The position numbers and the translations under genes were made by a program. Below the pieces are notes generated by a model. That model did no database searches, was not told the origin of the DNA, and saw only the letters and a list, made by a program, of their open reading frames with translations. Of a stretch of 64,000 nucleotides of DNA, positions 9,097 through 18,183 are shown one piece after another (within the stretch, counting starts at the first letter, position 1; each line of letters starts with the position of its first letter). The stretch spans positions 175,505 through 239,504 of the forward strand of contig CACLSR010000001.1 of NCBI GenBank assembly GCA_902609685.1. Reading direction: 5' to 3'. This DNA comes from an uncultured Pelagibacteraceae bacterium (GTDB taxonomy: Bacteria; Pseudomonadota; Alphaproteobacteria; Pelagibacterales; Pelagibacteraceae).

Positions 9097-11022
9097 ATGT
9101 TAACTCAAATCGTCACCTTTTTAATTTTTTTTGCAGTTATTGGCTGTATTCTCTATGGAAGAAGATTAATCAAAACTGAAAAGGTTGATGCCGTTTTTGG
9201 AAATCCAGAAAGAGCAAGAGGTGGTACTCACTGGATTATAGTCGGAAGTAGTTTTCTATTATTGGTATGGCTTTACTATTCTTGGGATATTGCAAAAGGT
9301 TTTTACCCAAAATCAGCTAATGAACTTTGCCAAGTGGCAAAAGTTAACGACTCTTTATTAGGTTTAAAATATCAATTTCCAATAGAGGAAAGAGAATTCA
9401 AAAGTACTGCTCAAATTAAAAAAGAAAATAAAAATCTAAAAGCAACTTTAAATGAAATTAAGTTTTCTGAAGATCTAAACTTGCAACAAAAAACAGAGCT
9501 CACTGAGTTTATCAATAAAACTATTCAACTAATTCCTTTATTAACTAATGAGGATTTAATTGAAAATGAAACGAAATTTAAAATAGATGAAATAACTGGT
9601 AAAATTAACATATTAACTGAAAATTTTAGAAAACCTGAATATCCTTTTGAAACAGAACAAGAAGCCAATGAAAGACTTAAAGCAGTAAGTGAACAAGGAG
9701 ATTGGGGAATTATAAAAGTTCAATCTGGAACAGGGTCCATAGAAAATACGATCGAAGTACCTTTAGTTCCGGAGACTAAAAGAGGTTTAAAATTTGATGC
9801 TGCCGCAAAAGAATTACAAATTATTAGTGATGAATTCTTTAAGTTAAGAAACCATAATCCACAGTTTAAAAATAAAATAAAAGAGCTCAAAGATGAGATC
9901 AAAGCTTATCGAAAAAATTTAGATGATACTCAAGAAGTAGCTTCAACTTATGCTAAAGATATTGTTAAAATTGCCCGACGAATAGAATTTGCAAGTATTT
10001 ATCCACCTAATGCATTAAATGAAATGCAAAATGCAATTATCAATTTTGATGTTGCCCAAAAAGAAGCTCAAGGGGGATTGAGATTTATAGATATATTTTT
10101 ATTTCCAGCTGGCACTATTGTTGCAAGTGGGCCAAGCTGTTCGGAACAAGGATCTGGTAGATGGCTACCTAAGCCGTCAGATACATTAGATAAGTTCATG
10201 CTTATGCTTAAACCGAGTGTAGGTTACAAAGAAATTCCTCTTCTCTGGATAGAACTGGTTGATGTAAGTAAAATGATTGGTTTTATTTTACCAGATTGGA
10301 TTGCTGATATTCTACCTGGTGAATACCCAGTTCATACTCAAGATGGAATTGTTAAACAAAATTTTAAAGGCCAAGTTTTAAAATTAGTAACAGGAGACTT
10401 TAAGTTATTTAAAGTGCCCGTGCCTTATGGCCATATTTGGGATTCTTTTTTAAGGGTATTTTTAGGATTAGTGTTTGGAATATTAATTGGTGTGCCACTT
10501 GGATTATTTATGGGATTAAATAGATTTGCCAAAGGTTTCTTCGATCCGTTAATTGAGCTTTATAGACCTGTTCCCCCTCTGGCTTGGGCTCCTTTAATTA
10601 TTTCAGTTTTAGGAATTGATAATACCGGGAAAGTTTTCTTATTATTTATGGTCTCATTATCAATCATGATTATTTCTGCAAGAGCTGGTGCCTCTGGTAC
10701 CCAGTTGTCAAAAATCCATGCAGCTCACTCACTTGGGGCATCTAAAAAACAAATATTGAGATATGTAATTTTTCCAAATTCTTTACCTGAAATACTTACT
10801 GGAATAAGAGTTGCCGTGGGAATGTGTTGGGGAACTTTAGTTGCAGCTGAGTTTTTAGCTGGAACAACAGGTATAGGATTTGTTGAAAACGTTGCAAAAA
10901 AATATTTTCAATACGAAGTTATTTGGATCACTATATTTATAATGGGAATGTTGGGTTTATTATTTGATGTCACTTTGAGAAAAATAATAGACAAAACAAT
11001 TCCATGGCGTGGAAAAGGCTAA
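9097..11022 (+). CDS. tauC: TauC-like ABC permease with large N-terminal extracytoplasmic insert
   Basis: A 641-aa protein, more than twice the usual TauC length of about 250-280 aa. Residues 1-20 and 46-66 are two membrane helices. Residues about 67-430 are hydrophilic, Lys/Glu-rich and helix-prone (coiled-coil-like at about 100-175 and 235-290). From about 445 to the end comes a standard BPD_transp_1 permease domain with the EAA-like loop HSLGASKKQILRYVIFPNSLPEIL. The insert probably lies in the periplasm between helix 2 and the permease core. There is no frameshift, so this is a fused architecture and not an error. It works with the TauA- and TauB-like proteins. Confidence 0.85.
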   Translation: MLTQIVTFLIFFAVIGCILYGRRLIKTEKVDAVFGNPERARGGTHWIIVGSSFLLLVWLYYSWDIAKGFYPKSANELCQVAKVNDSLLGLKYQFPIEEREFKSTAQIKKENKNLKATLNEIKFSEDLNLQQKTELTEFINKTIQLIPLLTNEDLIENETKFKIDEITGKINILTENFRKPEYPFETEQEANERLKAVSEQGDWGIIKVQSGTGSIENTIEVPLVPETKRGLKFDAAAKELQIISDEFFKLRNHNPQFKNKIKELKDEIKAYRKNLDDTQEVASTYAKDIVKIARRIEFASIYPPNALNEMQNAIINFDVAQKEAQGGLRFIDIFLFPAGTIVASGPSCSEQGSGRWLPKPSDTLDKFMLMLKPSVGYKEIPLLWIELVDVSKMIGFILPDWIADILPGEYPVHTQDGIVKQNFKGQVLKLVTGDFKLFKVPVPYGHIWDSFLRVFLGLVFGILIGVPLGLFMGLNRFAKGFFDPLIELYRPVPPLAWAPLIISVLGIDNTGKVFLLFMVSLSIMIISARAGASGTQLSKIHAAHSLGASKKQILRYVIFPNSLPEILTGIRVAVGMCWGTLVAAEFLAGTTGIGFVENVAKKYFQYEVIWITIFIMGMLGLLFDVTLRKIIDKTIPWRGKG

Positions 11023-11023
11023 T

Positions 11024-12028
11024 TTGAAAACAGAAAATCTTAAAAAAGAAGTCATTAAAATTTTTAAAAATCACGGATTAAGCAATCCTCATGCTGTTAT
11101 TTCAACAAATGCTTTGATTAATGCCGAATTAGTTGGGGCTTATGGTCATGGTCTTTCTAGATTAAGAATGTATTGTGAAAGAATATCTAAAAAAGTCATT
11201 AATCCAAAACCTAAAATAAAAGTTAAAAAAATATCTCAATCTATTGCTCATATTGATGCTGATAATAGTATTGGCTTCGTTGCAGCAGATCTCGCTATTA
11301 GAAAAGCAATCGAATGTGCAAAAAAAACAGGTATCGGTTTAGTAGCAGTTAAAAATAGTGGTCACTATGGATTATCTGGTTACTACGCTGAACAGGCAGT
11401 TAAAAAAAATTTAATCACTATGATTTATACTAATGCTCCTCCTGCAATCGCTCCTTATGGTGCAAAAAAAAGTTTGTTTGGAACAAATCCTATATGTTTT
11501 GGTTCTCCAACCGGAGCAAGGGTACCTTTTATATTAGATACAGCTATTGCAAAAATTAATAGAGGCAAAATTAGATTTGCAGCTAGAAATAATCAAAAAA
11601 TTCCAAAAGGTGTTGCATTAGATAAATTTGGCAAACCAACGACAGATGCAAAAAAAGCTCTTTATGGAGTTCAATTACCGATAGCAGGTTTTAGAGGTTC
11701 TGGTTTGGCGTGGATGGTAGATATTTTGAGTGGTGTTTTAACCGGTGGAAATCATGCGGGTAAAGTTAAGGATCCTTTTGATGATTTTTCAGGTCCACAA
11801 AATATTGGACATTTGTTTATCACATTTAAAACAAACTTATTTGTCAAAAACTATACTTCAAGAATTAAGAATAATATTAAAACAATTAAAAGATTGCCTA
11901 AAATTAAAGGAGTAAAAGAGATAATGTATCCTGGTCAAAATAAAGATAAAAGGTTTAAAATGAACTTAAAAAAAGAAATCAAATTGTCAAAAATTATTCA
12001 AAAAGATTTAATAGATTTAAGAAATTAA
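11024..12028 (+). CDS. Ldh2 family oxidoreductase (malate / L-sulfolactate dehydrogenase type)
   Basis: A 334-aa NAD(P)-dependent Ldh2/ComC-family protein. It shows AYGHGLSRLRMYCERI (N-terminal family signature), NSGHYGLSGYYAEQA with the conserved catalytic His, LDTAIAKINRGKI, and PIAGFRGSGLAWMVDILSGVL. I place the start at TTG 11024, just past the tauC stop, with aaaagg 5 bp upstream; a GTG at 11009 is the alternative. In a sulfonate cluster with an HpsN homologue it may interconvert (S)-sulfolactate and sulfopyruvate (ComC/SlcC-like), but malate or ureidoglycolate activity is equally compatible with the sequence. Confidence 0.7.
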   Translation: MKTENLKKEVIKIFKNHGLSNPHAVISTNALINAELVGAYGHGLSRLRMYCERISKKVINPKPKIKVKKISQSIAHIDADNSIGFVAADLAIRKAIECAKKTGIGLVAVKNSGHYGLSGYYAEQAVKKNLITMIYTNAPPAIAPYGAKKSLFGTNPICFGSPTGARVPFILDTAIAKINRGKIRFAARNNQKIPKGVALDKFGKPTTDAKKALYGVQLPIAGFRGSGLAWMVDILSGVLTGGNHAGKVKDPFDDFSGPQNIGHLFITFKTNLFVKNYTSRIKNNIKTIKRLPKIKGVKEIMYPGQNKDKRFKMNLKKEIKLSKIIQKDLIDLRN

Positions 12029-12029
12029 T

Positions 12030-12941
12030 ATGCTTTCCGATAAAGAAATTATTTGTCCTGATAACTTACTTAATGTTGCTCATAAAAAGAAAGGTGTTAA
12101 AGCAGGAATTGTTAATGCCGGAAAACCTTTGCCCATGCAGTCAGTACAAGATGCTGTTAAAGAAAATCTAATTGAACCAATTTTTATTGGTGATGAAAAA
12201 GAAATTAATAAGTGCGCACAGGATCTTAAATGGGATATCTCTAATTATGAGATAATACATGAGCCTGTTGAGAATAATACAGCCACCATTGCTGCAAAAC
12301 TCGCAAGCGAACAAAAAATTAGAATTATTGTTAAAGGACATATTCATACTGACGTTTTGATGAAAGAAGTTTTGAAAAGAGAATACAATTTACTTGGAAA
12401 AACGAGATTAAGCCATATTTGGCATATGACTTTAGGAAAAGAAGACAAACCTTTAATAATTACTGATGGAGCATTAAATGTTTTACCTAATGTAAAAACA
12501 AAATTACACATTCTTAAAAATGTTATTAATTTTTCAAATAGAATCGGTATTGAAAAACCTAAGGTCGCAATCTTATCTGCTACTGAGGAAGTTTTAGATA
12601 GTGTGCCAAGCTCTAAAGAAGCTGAAGAATTAACTAACTTAGCTAAAAAAGAAAATTTAAATGCTGATGTTTTTGGTCCGCTGGCATTTGATAATAGTAT
12701 TTCAAAAAAGTCTGCGGCTATCAAAGGAATACAAAATAGTGTGGCTGGTATGGCTGATGTATTACTAGTCCCAAGTGTTGAAACAGGAAATGGGTTAGTA
12801 AAAATGCTTATATATTTTTGCGGAGCGTGTGCAGCAGGAGTGGTTGTTGGAGGTAAAGTTCCAGTAGTAATAACCAGTCGTTCTGACGAAGCTCCAGCAA
12901 GATTAGCCTCCATTGCTGCAGCCGTTGTTGCTTTAGATTAA
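12030..12941 (+). CDS. pta: phosphate acetyl/butyryltransferase family protein
   Basis: A 303-aa protein matching the catalytic PTA_PTB domain alone, without the N-terminal regulatory domains of long Pta. Recognisable parts are VKGHIHTDVLMK, FGPLAFDNSIS, LLVPSVETGNGLVKML and SRSDEAPARLASIAAAVVAL. It interconverts acetyl-CoA and acetyl phosphate. In taurine/sulfoacetaldehyde pathways Pta recovers the acetyl phosphate made by Xsc, but no xsc is in this window. It starts one base after the Ldh2-like gene, so the two are one transcript. Confidence 0.85.
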   Translation: MLSDKEIICPDNLLNVAHKKKGVKAGIVNAGKPLPMQSVQDAVKENLIEPIFIGDEKEINKCAQDLKWDISNYEIIHEPVENNTATIAAKLASEQKIRIIVKGHIHTDVLMKEVLKREYNLLGKTRLSHIWHMTLGKEDKPLIITDGALNVLPNVKTKLHILKNVINFSNRIGIEKPKVAILSATEEVLDSVPSSKEAEELTNLAKKENLNADVFGPLAFDNSISKKSAAIKGIQNSVAGMADVLLVPSVETGNGLVKMLIYFCGACAAGVVVGGKVPVVITSRSDEAPARLASIAAAVVALD

Positions 12942-13002
12942 TTGTTTGATTGCAATAAAATTGAAATTGTCTTAAATAATTTAACAATAATAAACAAATA
13001 AT

Positions 13003-14289
13003 ATGGCAATCACGTATTTAAAAAAATCTCCAAAAACATCATCAACAGATGACAATAAGACAACAGGAATTGTTCAAGATTTATTAAAAGATATTGAAAG
13101 TACAAAAGAACAAGGTTGTATTGATTTAACAAAAAAGTTCGACAAATACGATGGTGAAATCATTGTTTCAAAAGAAAGAATTGAAGAAATAAAAAAAACT
13201 TTAGATCAAAAAACTAAAGATGATATTCAGTTTTCCTTTGATCGAGTCAGAAAATTTGCTGAAGCTCAACTTAAAAATTACGGACAAGACTTTGAGGTTG
13301 AATTATCTGATGGTTTGTATGCAGGTCAAAAATTAATTCCAGTTAATACAGCAGGTTGTTACATACCCGGAGGAAGATATGCTCATATCGCTTCTGCAGT
13401 AATGAGTGTGACGACAGCCAAAGTTGCTGGTGTTAAAAATATCATTGCGTGTAGTCCGCCAAAAGAAGGTGTTGGTGCCCACCCTACTATTGTCTACACT
13501 GCTGATCTTTGTGGGGCAGATGTAATTTTAAACTTAGGTGGTGTTCCTGCAATCGCTGCAATGACTAATGGATTATTTAAAAATCCCCCAGCAGACATAA
13601 TTGTTGGTCCAGGAAACCAGTTTGTTGCTGAAGCAAAAAGAATTTTATATGGCAAGGTAGGTATTGATTTATTTGCAGGTCCAACCGAAATTGGAATAAT
13701 TGCTGATGCAAAAGCTGATCCAGAAATAGTCGCGGTTGATTTAGTAGGCCAAGCGGAACATGGTTATAATTCACCATGTTGGCTGTATACAACTAGTAAA
13801 GAATTAGCTGAAAAAGTTATGAAGAGAGTTCCAGAATTAATTGCAGAGTTACCAGAGGTTCCAAGAACTAGCGCAGAAGCAGCTTGGAGAGATTATGGTG
13901 AGGTAATTCTTTGTGACACTGATGAAGAAATCGTAAAAATTAGTGATGAATACGCTCCAGAACATTTAGAAGTTCAAACAGAAAATTTAAAGTGGTTTCA
14001 TGAACGATTAACAAATTATGGATCATTATTTGTCGGTGAAGAAACTACAGTTGCCTATGGAGATAAATGCTCAGGTACAAATCATATTTTACCAACTAAA
14101 GGAGCTGGTAGATACACTGGTGGTTTATTTGTTGGTAAATTTATTAAAACCTTAAGTTTTCAAAGAATGACAAAAGAGTCTACTGAACTAGTTGGTGCTG
14201 CTGCTGCAAGAATATCTAGATACGAAGGAATGGAAGCTCATGCAAGAACTGGTGATGTAAGATTAAAAAAATACGGTTACTCAGATTAA
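13003..14289 (+). CDS. hpsN: HisD-family dehydrogenase, probable sulfopropanediol 3-dehydrogenase (HpsN-like)
   Basis: A 428-aa protein of the histidinol dehydrogenase fold. It has PGGRYAHIASAVMSV, LGGVPAIAAM, VGPGNQFVAEAKR, GIDLFAGPTEIGIIAD, QAEHG (metal-binding Gln/His) and APEHLEV (HisD general-base Glu-His). The C-terminus YTGGLFVGKFIKTLSFQRM and VRLKKYGYSD match my memory of HpsN, which oxidises (R)-2,3-dihydroxypropane-1-sulfonate to sulfolactate, better than true HisD. It lies in a sulfonate transporter cluster and away from other his genes, which supports this. Final assignment needs alignment against both subfamilies. Confidence 0.75.
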   Translation: MAITYLKKSPKTSSTDDNKTTGIVQDLLKDIESTKEQGCIDLTKKFDKYDGEIIVSKERIEEIKKTLDQKTKDDIQFSFDRVRKFAEAQLKNYGQDFEVELSDGLYAGQKLIPVNTAGCYIPGGRYAHIASAVMSVTTAKVAGVKNIIACSPPKEGVGAHPTIVYTADLCGADVILNLGGVPAIAAMTNGLFKNPPADIIVGPGNQFVAEAKRILYGKVGIDLFAGPTEIGIIADAKADPEIVAVDLVGQAEHGYNSPCWLYTTSKELAEKVMKRVPELIAELPEVPRTSAEAAWRDYGEVILCDTDEEIVKISDEYAPEHLEVQTENLKWFHERLTNYGSLFVGEETTVAYGDKCSGTNHILPTKGAGRYTGGLFVGKFIKTLSFQRMTKESTELVGAAAARISRYEGMEAHARTGDVRLKKYGYSD

Positions 14290-14891
14290 AAAAGGTATCC
14301 AAACCTTAATCTCGCAGATCTTTTGTGAACTTCCTCAAGATAACGAGACTCTGTATAAAATATATCAAAAGTTGTTTCGTCAAAATTTAAGCCTAAGAAG
14401 AAATTATCGTTAAAATAATAATCAATTCCCAAACCTCTAGTATAGTAATTATTGATTTTGCTTGGATCGCTGTGGTAAGCAGTCCATGTAGTATCAATAT
14501 CACCACCCCCTAAATAGGTAAAAAAATCAAAATCACCAAAATTGTATCCTATCTTAAATTTTGCTTCCTTCATTTTCTCATAAGTCACACTTCCATTTAA
14601 TCCTGCAATAGATTGATCTTTACCGATATTTTCCTGAAAATTTGTTTCTGCACCAATAAAAAAGTTATTAAGATAAAAGTTATAACCTAAAAAATAACCA
14701 AGATTCCTTTTTTCCGAATCAGTTTCTGTATGATAAATTAAAGCATAATCAGGTGATGAAGCTATTGCACTAAATTTATCAAAAGATTTATAAATACCTA
14801 AATAAAACTTTGTATTTATTCGAGGTAATTCTTTTGTATGTGCTTGAAAAGAAAAAAAAAGAAAAATTAACAAGAATTTTATTATTTTCAT
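14286..14891 (-). CDS. small outer-membrane beta-barrel protein
   Basis: A 201-aa protein with a Sec signal peptide (residues 1 to about 19, MKIIKFLLIFLFFSFQAHTK). The mature part alternates hydrophobic and polar residues with many aromatics and Gly (KFYLGIYKS, GYFLGYNFYLNNFFIGAE, FKIGYNFGDFDFFTYLGGG, RFGYLF). It ends in Phe, the usual C-terminal BAM signal, and is consistent with an OmpA/OmpW-size 8-strand barrel. Function is unknown. It converges on the HpsN-like gene with a 4-bp overlap. Confidence 0.7.
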   Translation of the reverse strand: MKIIKFLLIFLFFSFQAHTKELPRINTKFYLGIYKSFDKFSAIASSPDYALIYHTETDSEKRNLGYFLGYNFYLNNFFIGAETNFQENIGKDQSIAGLNGSVTYEKMKEAKFKIGYNFGDFDFFTYLGGGDIDTTWTAYHSDPSKINNYYTRGLGIDYYFNDNFFLGLNFDETTFDIFYTESRYLEEVHKRSARLRFGYLF

Positions 14892-14895
14892 AATT

Positions 14896-15510
14896 TTATA
14901 AAAATTTAAATATATCTCTTAAAATGTAAATTGTTATTAAAAACATGAACAAAATAATGAAAATATTTGTATATTTCCATACATTTTTATTATTCAAATA
15001 CCTAGAAAAATATTGAGATAAATATCCAATTGAAAAAAAAAATAAAAAAGATGCTACAGCTGCCCCAATTCCAAAAAAATATTTCTCAAGAATTAAAAAA
15101 CTCTTAGAAAAATTACCTAAGAAAAATACGGTATCTGAATAAACATGTGGGTTTAAAAAGGTAAACCCTAGTGTTTTAAATATTACATTTTTTTTTTCAA
15201 TAAAGTTAGAATTTTGATCTATCGTTACTTGAGTATTAAAAGATTTTATTTTTGAATAAATAAAGTGAATTAAAAAAATGACTAATAAAATATTAAGTAT
15301 TAATTCAATTGTTGGGGTAAAATGTTCCGTAAAATAATGAAAAAGAAATATACCTAAAAATATTAAAATAAAATCAGATATAGCACAAATTAAACAAACT
15401 AAAAAAACATGTTGTTTTTTTAAACCTTGTTCTATGACAAAAACATTTTGTGCACCGATTGCTAATATTAAACTTAATCCTGTTAAAAAACCTAATAAAG
15501 CAAATTCCAT
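14896..15510 (-). CDS. LysE/ArgO family amino-acid exporter
   Basis: A 204-aa protein with about six membrane helices and the LysE N-terminal signature GFLTGLSLILAIGAQNVFVIEQGLKK. The TLGFTFLNPHVYSDTVFFLG segment carries the conserved NPH motif. It exports basic amino acids or related compounds by proton antiport. It starts upstream of the beta-barrel gene on the same strand with 4 bp between them. The substrate is not readable. Confidence 0.88.
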   Translation of the reverse strand: MEFALLGFLTGLSLILAIGAQNVFVIEQGLKKQHVFLVCLICAISDFILIFLGIFLFHYFTEHFTPTIELILNILLVIFLIHFIYSKIKSFNTQVTIDQNSNFIEKKNVIFKTLGFTFLNPHVYSDTVFFLGNFSKSFLILEKYFFGIGAAVASFLFFFSIGYLSQYFSRYLNNKNVWKYTNIFIILFMFLITIYILRDIFKFL

Positions 15511-15569
15511 AAAATATATATTTGAATTTTTTGAACTTACTTTAAATCTTTAGAAAATAAAAATAATTA

Positions 15570-16031
15570 TCAAGTTTCAGGGATAAACAATAAACACAGC
15601 CCATTATTACAAAATCTTTTACCAGTTGAGCTTGGACCATCATCAAAAACGTGTCCATGATGGACACCACACTTAGCACAATGATATTCGATCCTTTTCA
15701 TGCCAAATGAATAATCTACTTTTGTTTTAAAGGCCCCTGGTAAAGCTTCACTAAATGACGGCCAACCAGTGCCACTATCGAATTTAGCCTCTGAGGAAAA
15801 TAATTTGTTTCCACAATTTGCACAATGATAAAAGCCTTTTCTTTTCTCTTGCAGTAATTCACTAGTAAATGGTCTTTCAGTACCTTCGTTAAACATAATT
15901 TCTTTTTGTTTACTAGTAAGGTTCTGATTGATTATTTTTTTGGTTTCTGAAAGAACAAATTTATATGGATATAAAATCCATGATAAACAGGATACGCCAA
16001 TAATCTTTAATAGATTTCTTCTATTCCTCAT
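15570..16031 (-). CDS. msrB: peptide-methionine (R)-S-oxide reductase, exported form
   Basis: A 153-aa MsrB. CANC (Cys70/73) and CAKC (Cys118/121) are the zinc-binding pairs, SGTGWPSF and EYHCAKCGVHHGHVFDDGP are family motifs, and RFCNNG contains the catalytic Cys141. An N-terminal RRNLLKIIG sequence followed by a hydrophobic segment looks like a Tat signal or signal anchor, so the enzyme probably repairs oxidised methionines in the periplasm. It is a stand-alone gene between VOC and LysE genes on the same strand. Confidence 0.92.
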   Translation of the reverse strand: MRNRRNLLKIIGVSCLSWILYPYKFVLSETKKIINQNLTSKQKEIMFNEGTERPFTSELLQEKRKGFYHCANCGNKLFSSEAKFDSGTGWPSFSEALPGAFKTKVDYSFGMKRIEYHCAKCGVHHGHVFDDGPSSTGKRFCNNGLCLLFIPET

Positions 16032-16062
16032 TAAAACACGCCTGAAAATAATTTAATAAAAA

Positions 16063-16473
16063 TTATTCAGGATTTGCCGTTAATGTTTTAATTTCTAAAA
16101 TGTTTTCGTTGGGGTCTTTAACAAAGAAAGTTTCTTGCTCATACTTTGTGCCTTTAAATCTTAAGTAAGGCTCATCATAGTACTTTGCACCTTTATCTTT
16201 TAATCTTTGTTTCAAAGTATCGAAATCTTTTCTAGATAAATGAACACCAAAGTGAGGTACTGAAACATTACCCATATCGACATCGTGTCTTTCATTATCT
16301 AATTTATGTTCACTTGCATGAAGTGTTAATTCATTTCCCCAAAAATCAACATCAGCCCACTCTTGAGCAGAATTATCTAATCTGCAGCCTAATGTTTCGC
16401 TGTAAAATTTTTTTGCTATCTCTAAATCACCGCATGGTATTGCTAAATGAAAGCAGTTCGTGTTTTTGTACAT
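16063..16473 (-). CDS. VOC (glyoxalase/bleomycin-resistance) superfamily protein
   Basis: A 136-aa single-domain VOC protein with two beta-alpha-beta-beta-beta modules. FHLAIPCGDLEIAKKFYSETLGCR opens module one and VPHFGVHLSRKDFDTLKQRLKDKGAKYYDEP opens module two. FVKDPNENILEIK is the C-terminal signature with the metal-ligand Glu. His residues near 8 and 77 are probable metal ligands. The substrate is unknown. It has its own promoter region facing cysE. Confidence 0.85.
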   Translation of the reverse strand: MYKNTNCFHLAIPCGDLEIAKKFYSETLGCRLDNSAQEWADVDFWGNELTLHASEHKLDNERHDVDMGNVSVPHFGVHLSRKDFDTLKQRLKDKGAKYYDEPYLRFKGTKYEQETFFVKDPNENILEIKTLTANPE

Positions 16474-16545
16474 AATTTCTCCTTTAAATACTTAACAAAA
16501 CAACTATATAAGCATTAATTTTTTAAATCAAGTTGGCAAATAATA

Positions 16546-17127
16546 ATGAATGATTTTTTACAATCTATAATAGACAGAGACCCTGCGGCAAAATCAAAGG
16601 TGAGTTTGATCCTTACCTACCCTGGAGTAAAAGCTATTTTTTTTCATAAAATTGCAAACTTTTTTGCAATCGCCAAATTTGATTTAGTTGCAAGAATCAT
16701 TTCTCAATTTTCAAGATTCTTAACTGGCATAGAGATTCATCCAAAAGCAAAAATAGGAAAAAATTTATTTATTGATCATGGAATGGGAGTTGTAATTGGT
16801 GAAACTTCTGAGATAGGAGATAACGTCACGATCTATCACAACGTTACGCTTGGTGGGATTGCTCCAAGTATTAATGCAAATGATCAAAGAAATGTTAAGA
16901 GACACCCAACATTAGAAGACAACGTCGTAGTTGGATCTGGTGCTCAAATTTTAGGACCAGTTGTTATTGGAAAAAATTCTTTAATAGGTGCTAATGCAGT
17001 GGTTACTAAAAATGTTTCTGAAAAATCCATCATGGTTGGAATTCCAGCCACAAGAGTTGGAGATGCCACAAAAGGATTTCAACCTTATGCGGTTACTGAT
17101 AAAGATAAAGAAAATGACACAAATTAA
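16546..17127 (+). CDS. cysE: serine O-acetyltransferase
   Basis: A 193-aa left-handed beta-helix enzyme of the short (EpsC-like) type. [29 protein letters not shown] is the N-terminal helical part; [41 protein letters not shown] contains the catalytic Asp-His region and the hexapeptide repeats. It makes O-acetylserine from serine and acetyl-CoA. Its 3' end overlaps the cysteine synthase start by 14 bases, a two-gene cysteine operon. Confidence 0.95.
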   Translation: MNDFLQSIIDRDPAAKSKVSLILTYPGVKAIFFHKIANFFAIAKFDLVARIISQFSRFLTGIEIHPKAKIGKNLFIDHGMGVVIGETSEIGDNVTIYHNVTLGGIAPSINANDQRNVKRHPTLEDNVVVGSGAQILGPVVIGKNSLIGANAVVTKNVSEKSIMVGIPATRVGDATKGFQPYAVTDKDKENDTN

Positions 17128-18115
17128 AAATAACTTTCTTGAGTCAATTGGAAATACTCCTTTAATTAAATTAAAAGCTGCTTCTGAAATCACGGGATGT
17201 CATATTTTTGGTAAAGCGGAATATCTTAATCCAGGTGGATCAGTTAAAGATAGAGCTGCTCTTGCTTTAATTAAAGATGCACAGGAAAAAAAATTAATTT
17301 CAGAGGGTGGAATTGTAGTTGAAGGAACTGCTGGTAATACTGGAATTGGTTTATGTCTTTTAGGAAATTCTTTAGGTTATAAAACAATTATTGTAATGAA
17401 TGATAATCAAACACAAGAAAAAAAAGATACTTTAAAAAACATTGGTGCAGATCTTAGGTTGGTACCACCCAAACCATATAAAGATGATGGCAATTATGTA
17501 AAAGTTGCAGGTCGTCTTGCTGAAGAATTAAAAAGTACAAATAACAATGGTGTAGTTTGGGCAAATCAATTTGATAACACTGCCAATGCAAAAGGTCACT
17601 ATGAAACCACAGGACCAGAAATCTGGGAACAAACTGATGGTAAGATTGATGGATTTGTTTGTGCTTCTGGAACAGGAGGAACTATAGGTGGTGTTAGTAA
17701 ATTTTTAAAAGAAAAAAATAAAGATGTTAAAATTTATTTATCTGATCCAACAGGTTCTGCTCTTTATAATTATATTACAAATGGCGAATTAAAAGCCGAA
17801 GGAGGATCAATTACTGAAGGAATTGGTTCAAGTCGAGTAACTAAAAATTTTGCTGAGGCAAAAATTGATGGTGCGTATTCAATTAGTGATGAAGAGTCTT
17901 TACCAATACTTTATGATTTAATTCAAAATGAGGGTTTAAGTTTAGGAACCAGTTGTGGTGTAAATATTGCAGGTGCAATTAGACTTGGAAAAGAACTTGG
18001 GCCAGGCAAAACTATTGTGACTATTCTTTGTGATAAGTCTGATAAATACAACTCAAAGATGTTTAATAAATCTTTTTTAAAGGAAAAAAACCTTCCAATA
18101 CCCAGCTGGTTATAA
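17114..18115 (+). CDS. cysK: cysteine synthase (O-acetylserine sulfhydrylase)
   Basis: A 333-aa PLP fold-type II enzyme. I chose ATG 17114 because [20 protein letters not shown] is the normal family N-terminus; the open frame extends upstream inside cys[12 protein letters not shown] holds the PLP Lys, [12 protein letters not shown] the substrate loop and GTGGTIGG the phosphate loop. It converts O-acetylserine and sulfide to cysteine. The sequence has some CysK2/A-type features, but the partner cysE makes the role clear. Confidence 0.93.
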   Translation: MTQIKNNFLESIGNTPLIKLKAASEITGCHIFGKAEYLNPGGSVKDRAALALIKDAQEKKLISEGGIVVEGTAGNTGIGLCLLGNSLGYKTIIVMNDNQTQEKKDTLKNIGADLRLVPPKPYKDDGNYVKVAGRLAEELKSTNNNGVVWANQFDNTANAKGHYETTGPEIWEQTDGKIDGFVCASGTGGTIGGVSKFLKEKNKDVKIYLSDPTGSALYNYITNGELKAEGGSITEGIGSSRVTKNFAEAKIDGAYSISDEESLPILYDLIQNEGLSLGTSCGVNIAGAIRLGKELGPGKTIVTILCDKSDKYNSKMFNKSFLKEKNLPIPSWL

Positions 18116-18130
18116 TATCGCATATCAGCC

Positions 18131-18150
18131 ATGTAACAAAACAGTTACAT
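18131..18150. promoter_or_regulatory. inverted repeat upstream of small-protein operon
   Basis: Two 7-bp arms (atgtaac / gttacat) separated by 6 bp lie between cysK and the first small secreted protein gene. There is no T-run after it, so an operator is more likely than a terminator. Function is inferred only. Confidence 0.35.
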
Positions 18151-18183
18151 TTCTAGAATAATATTAATTAACATCGAGGGGTC

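Noticed and set aside
12344-12913. 189-codon minus-strand frame inside pta
   Set aside because: Antisense to a well-conserved phosphotransacetylase; long only because the codon pattern lacks stops on the reverse strand.
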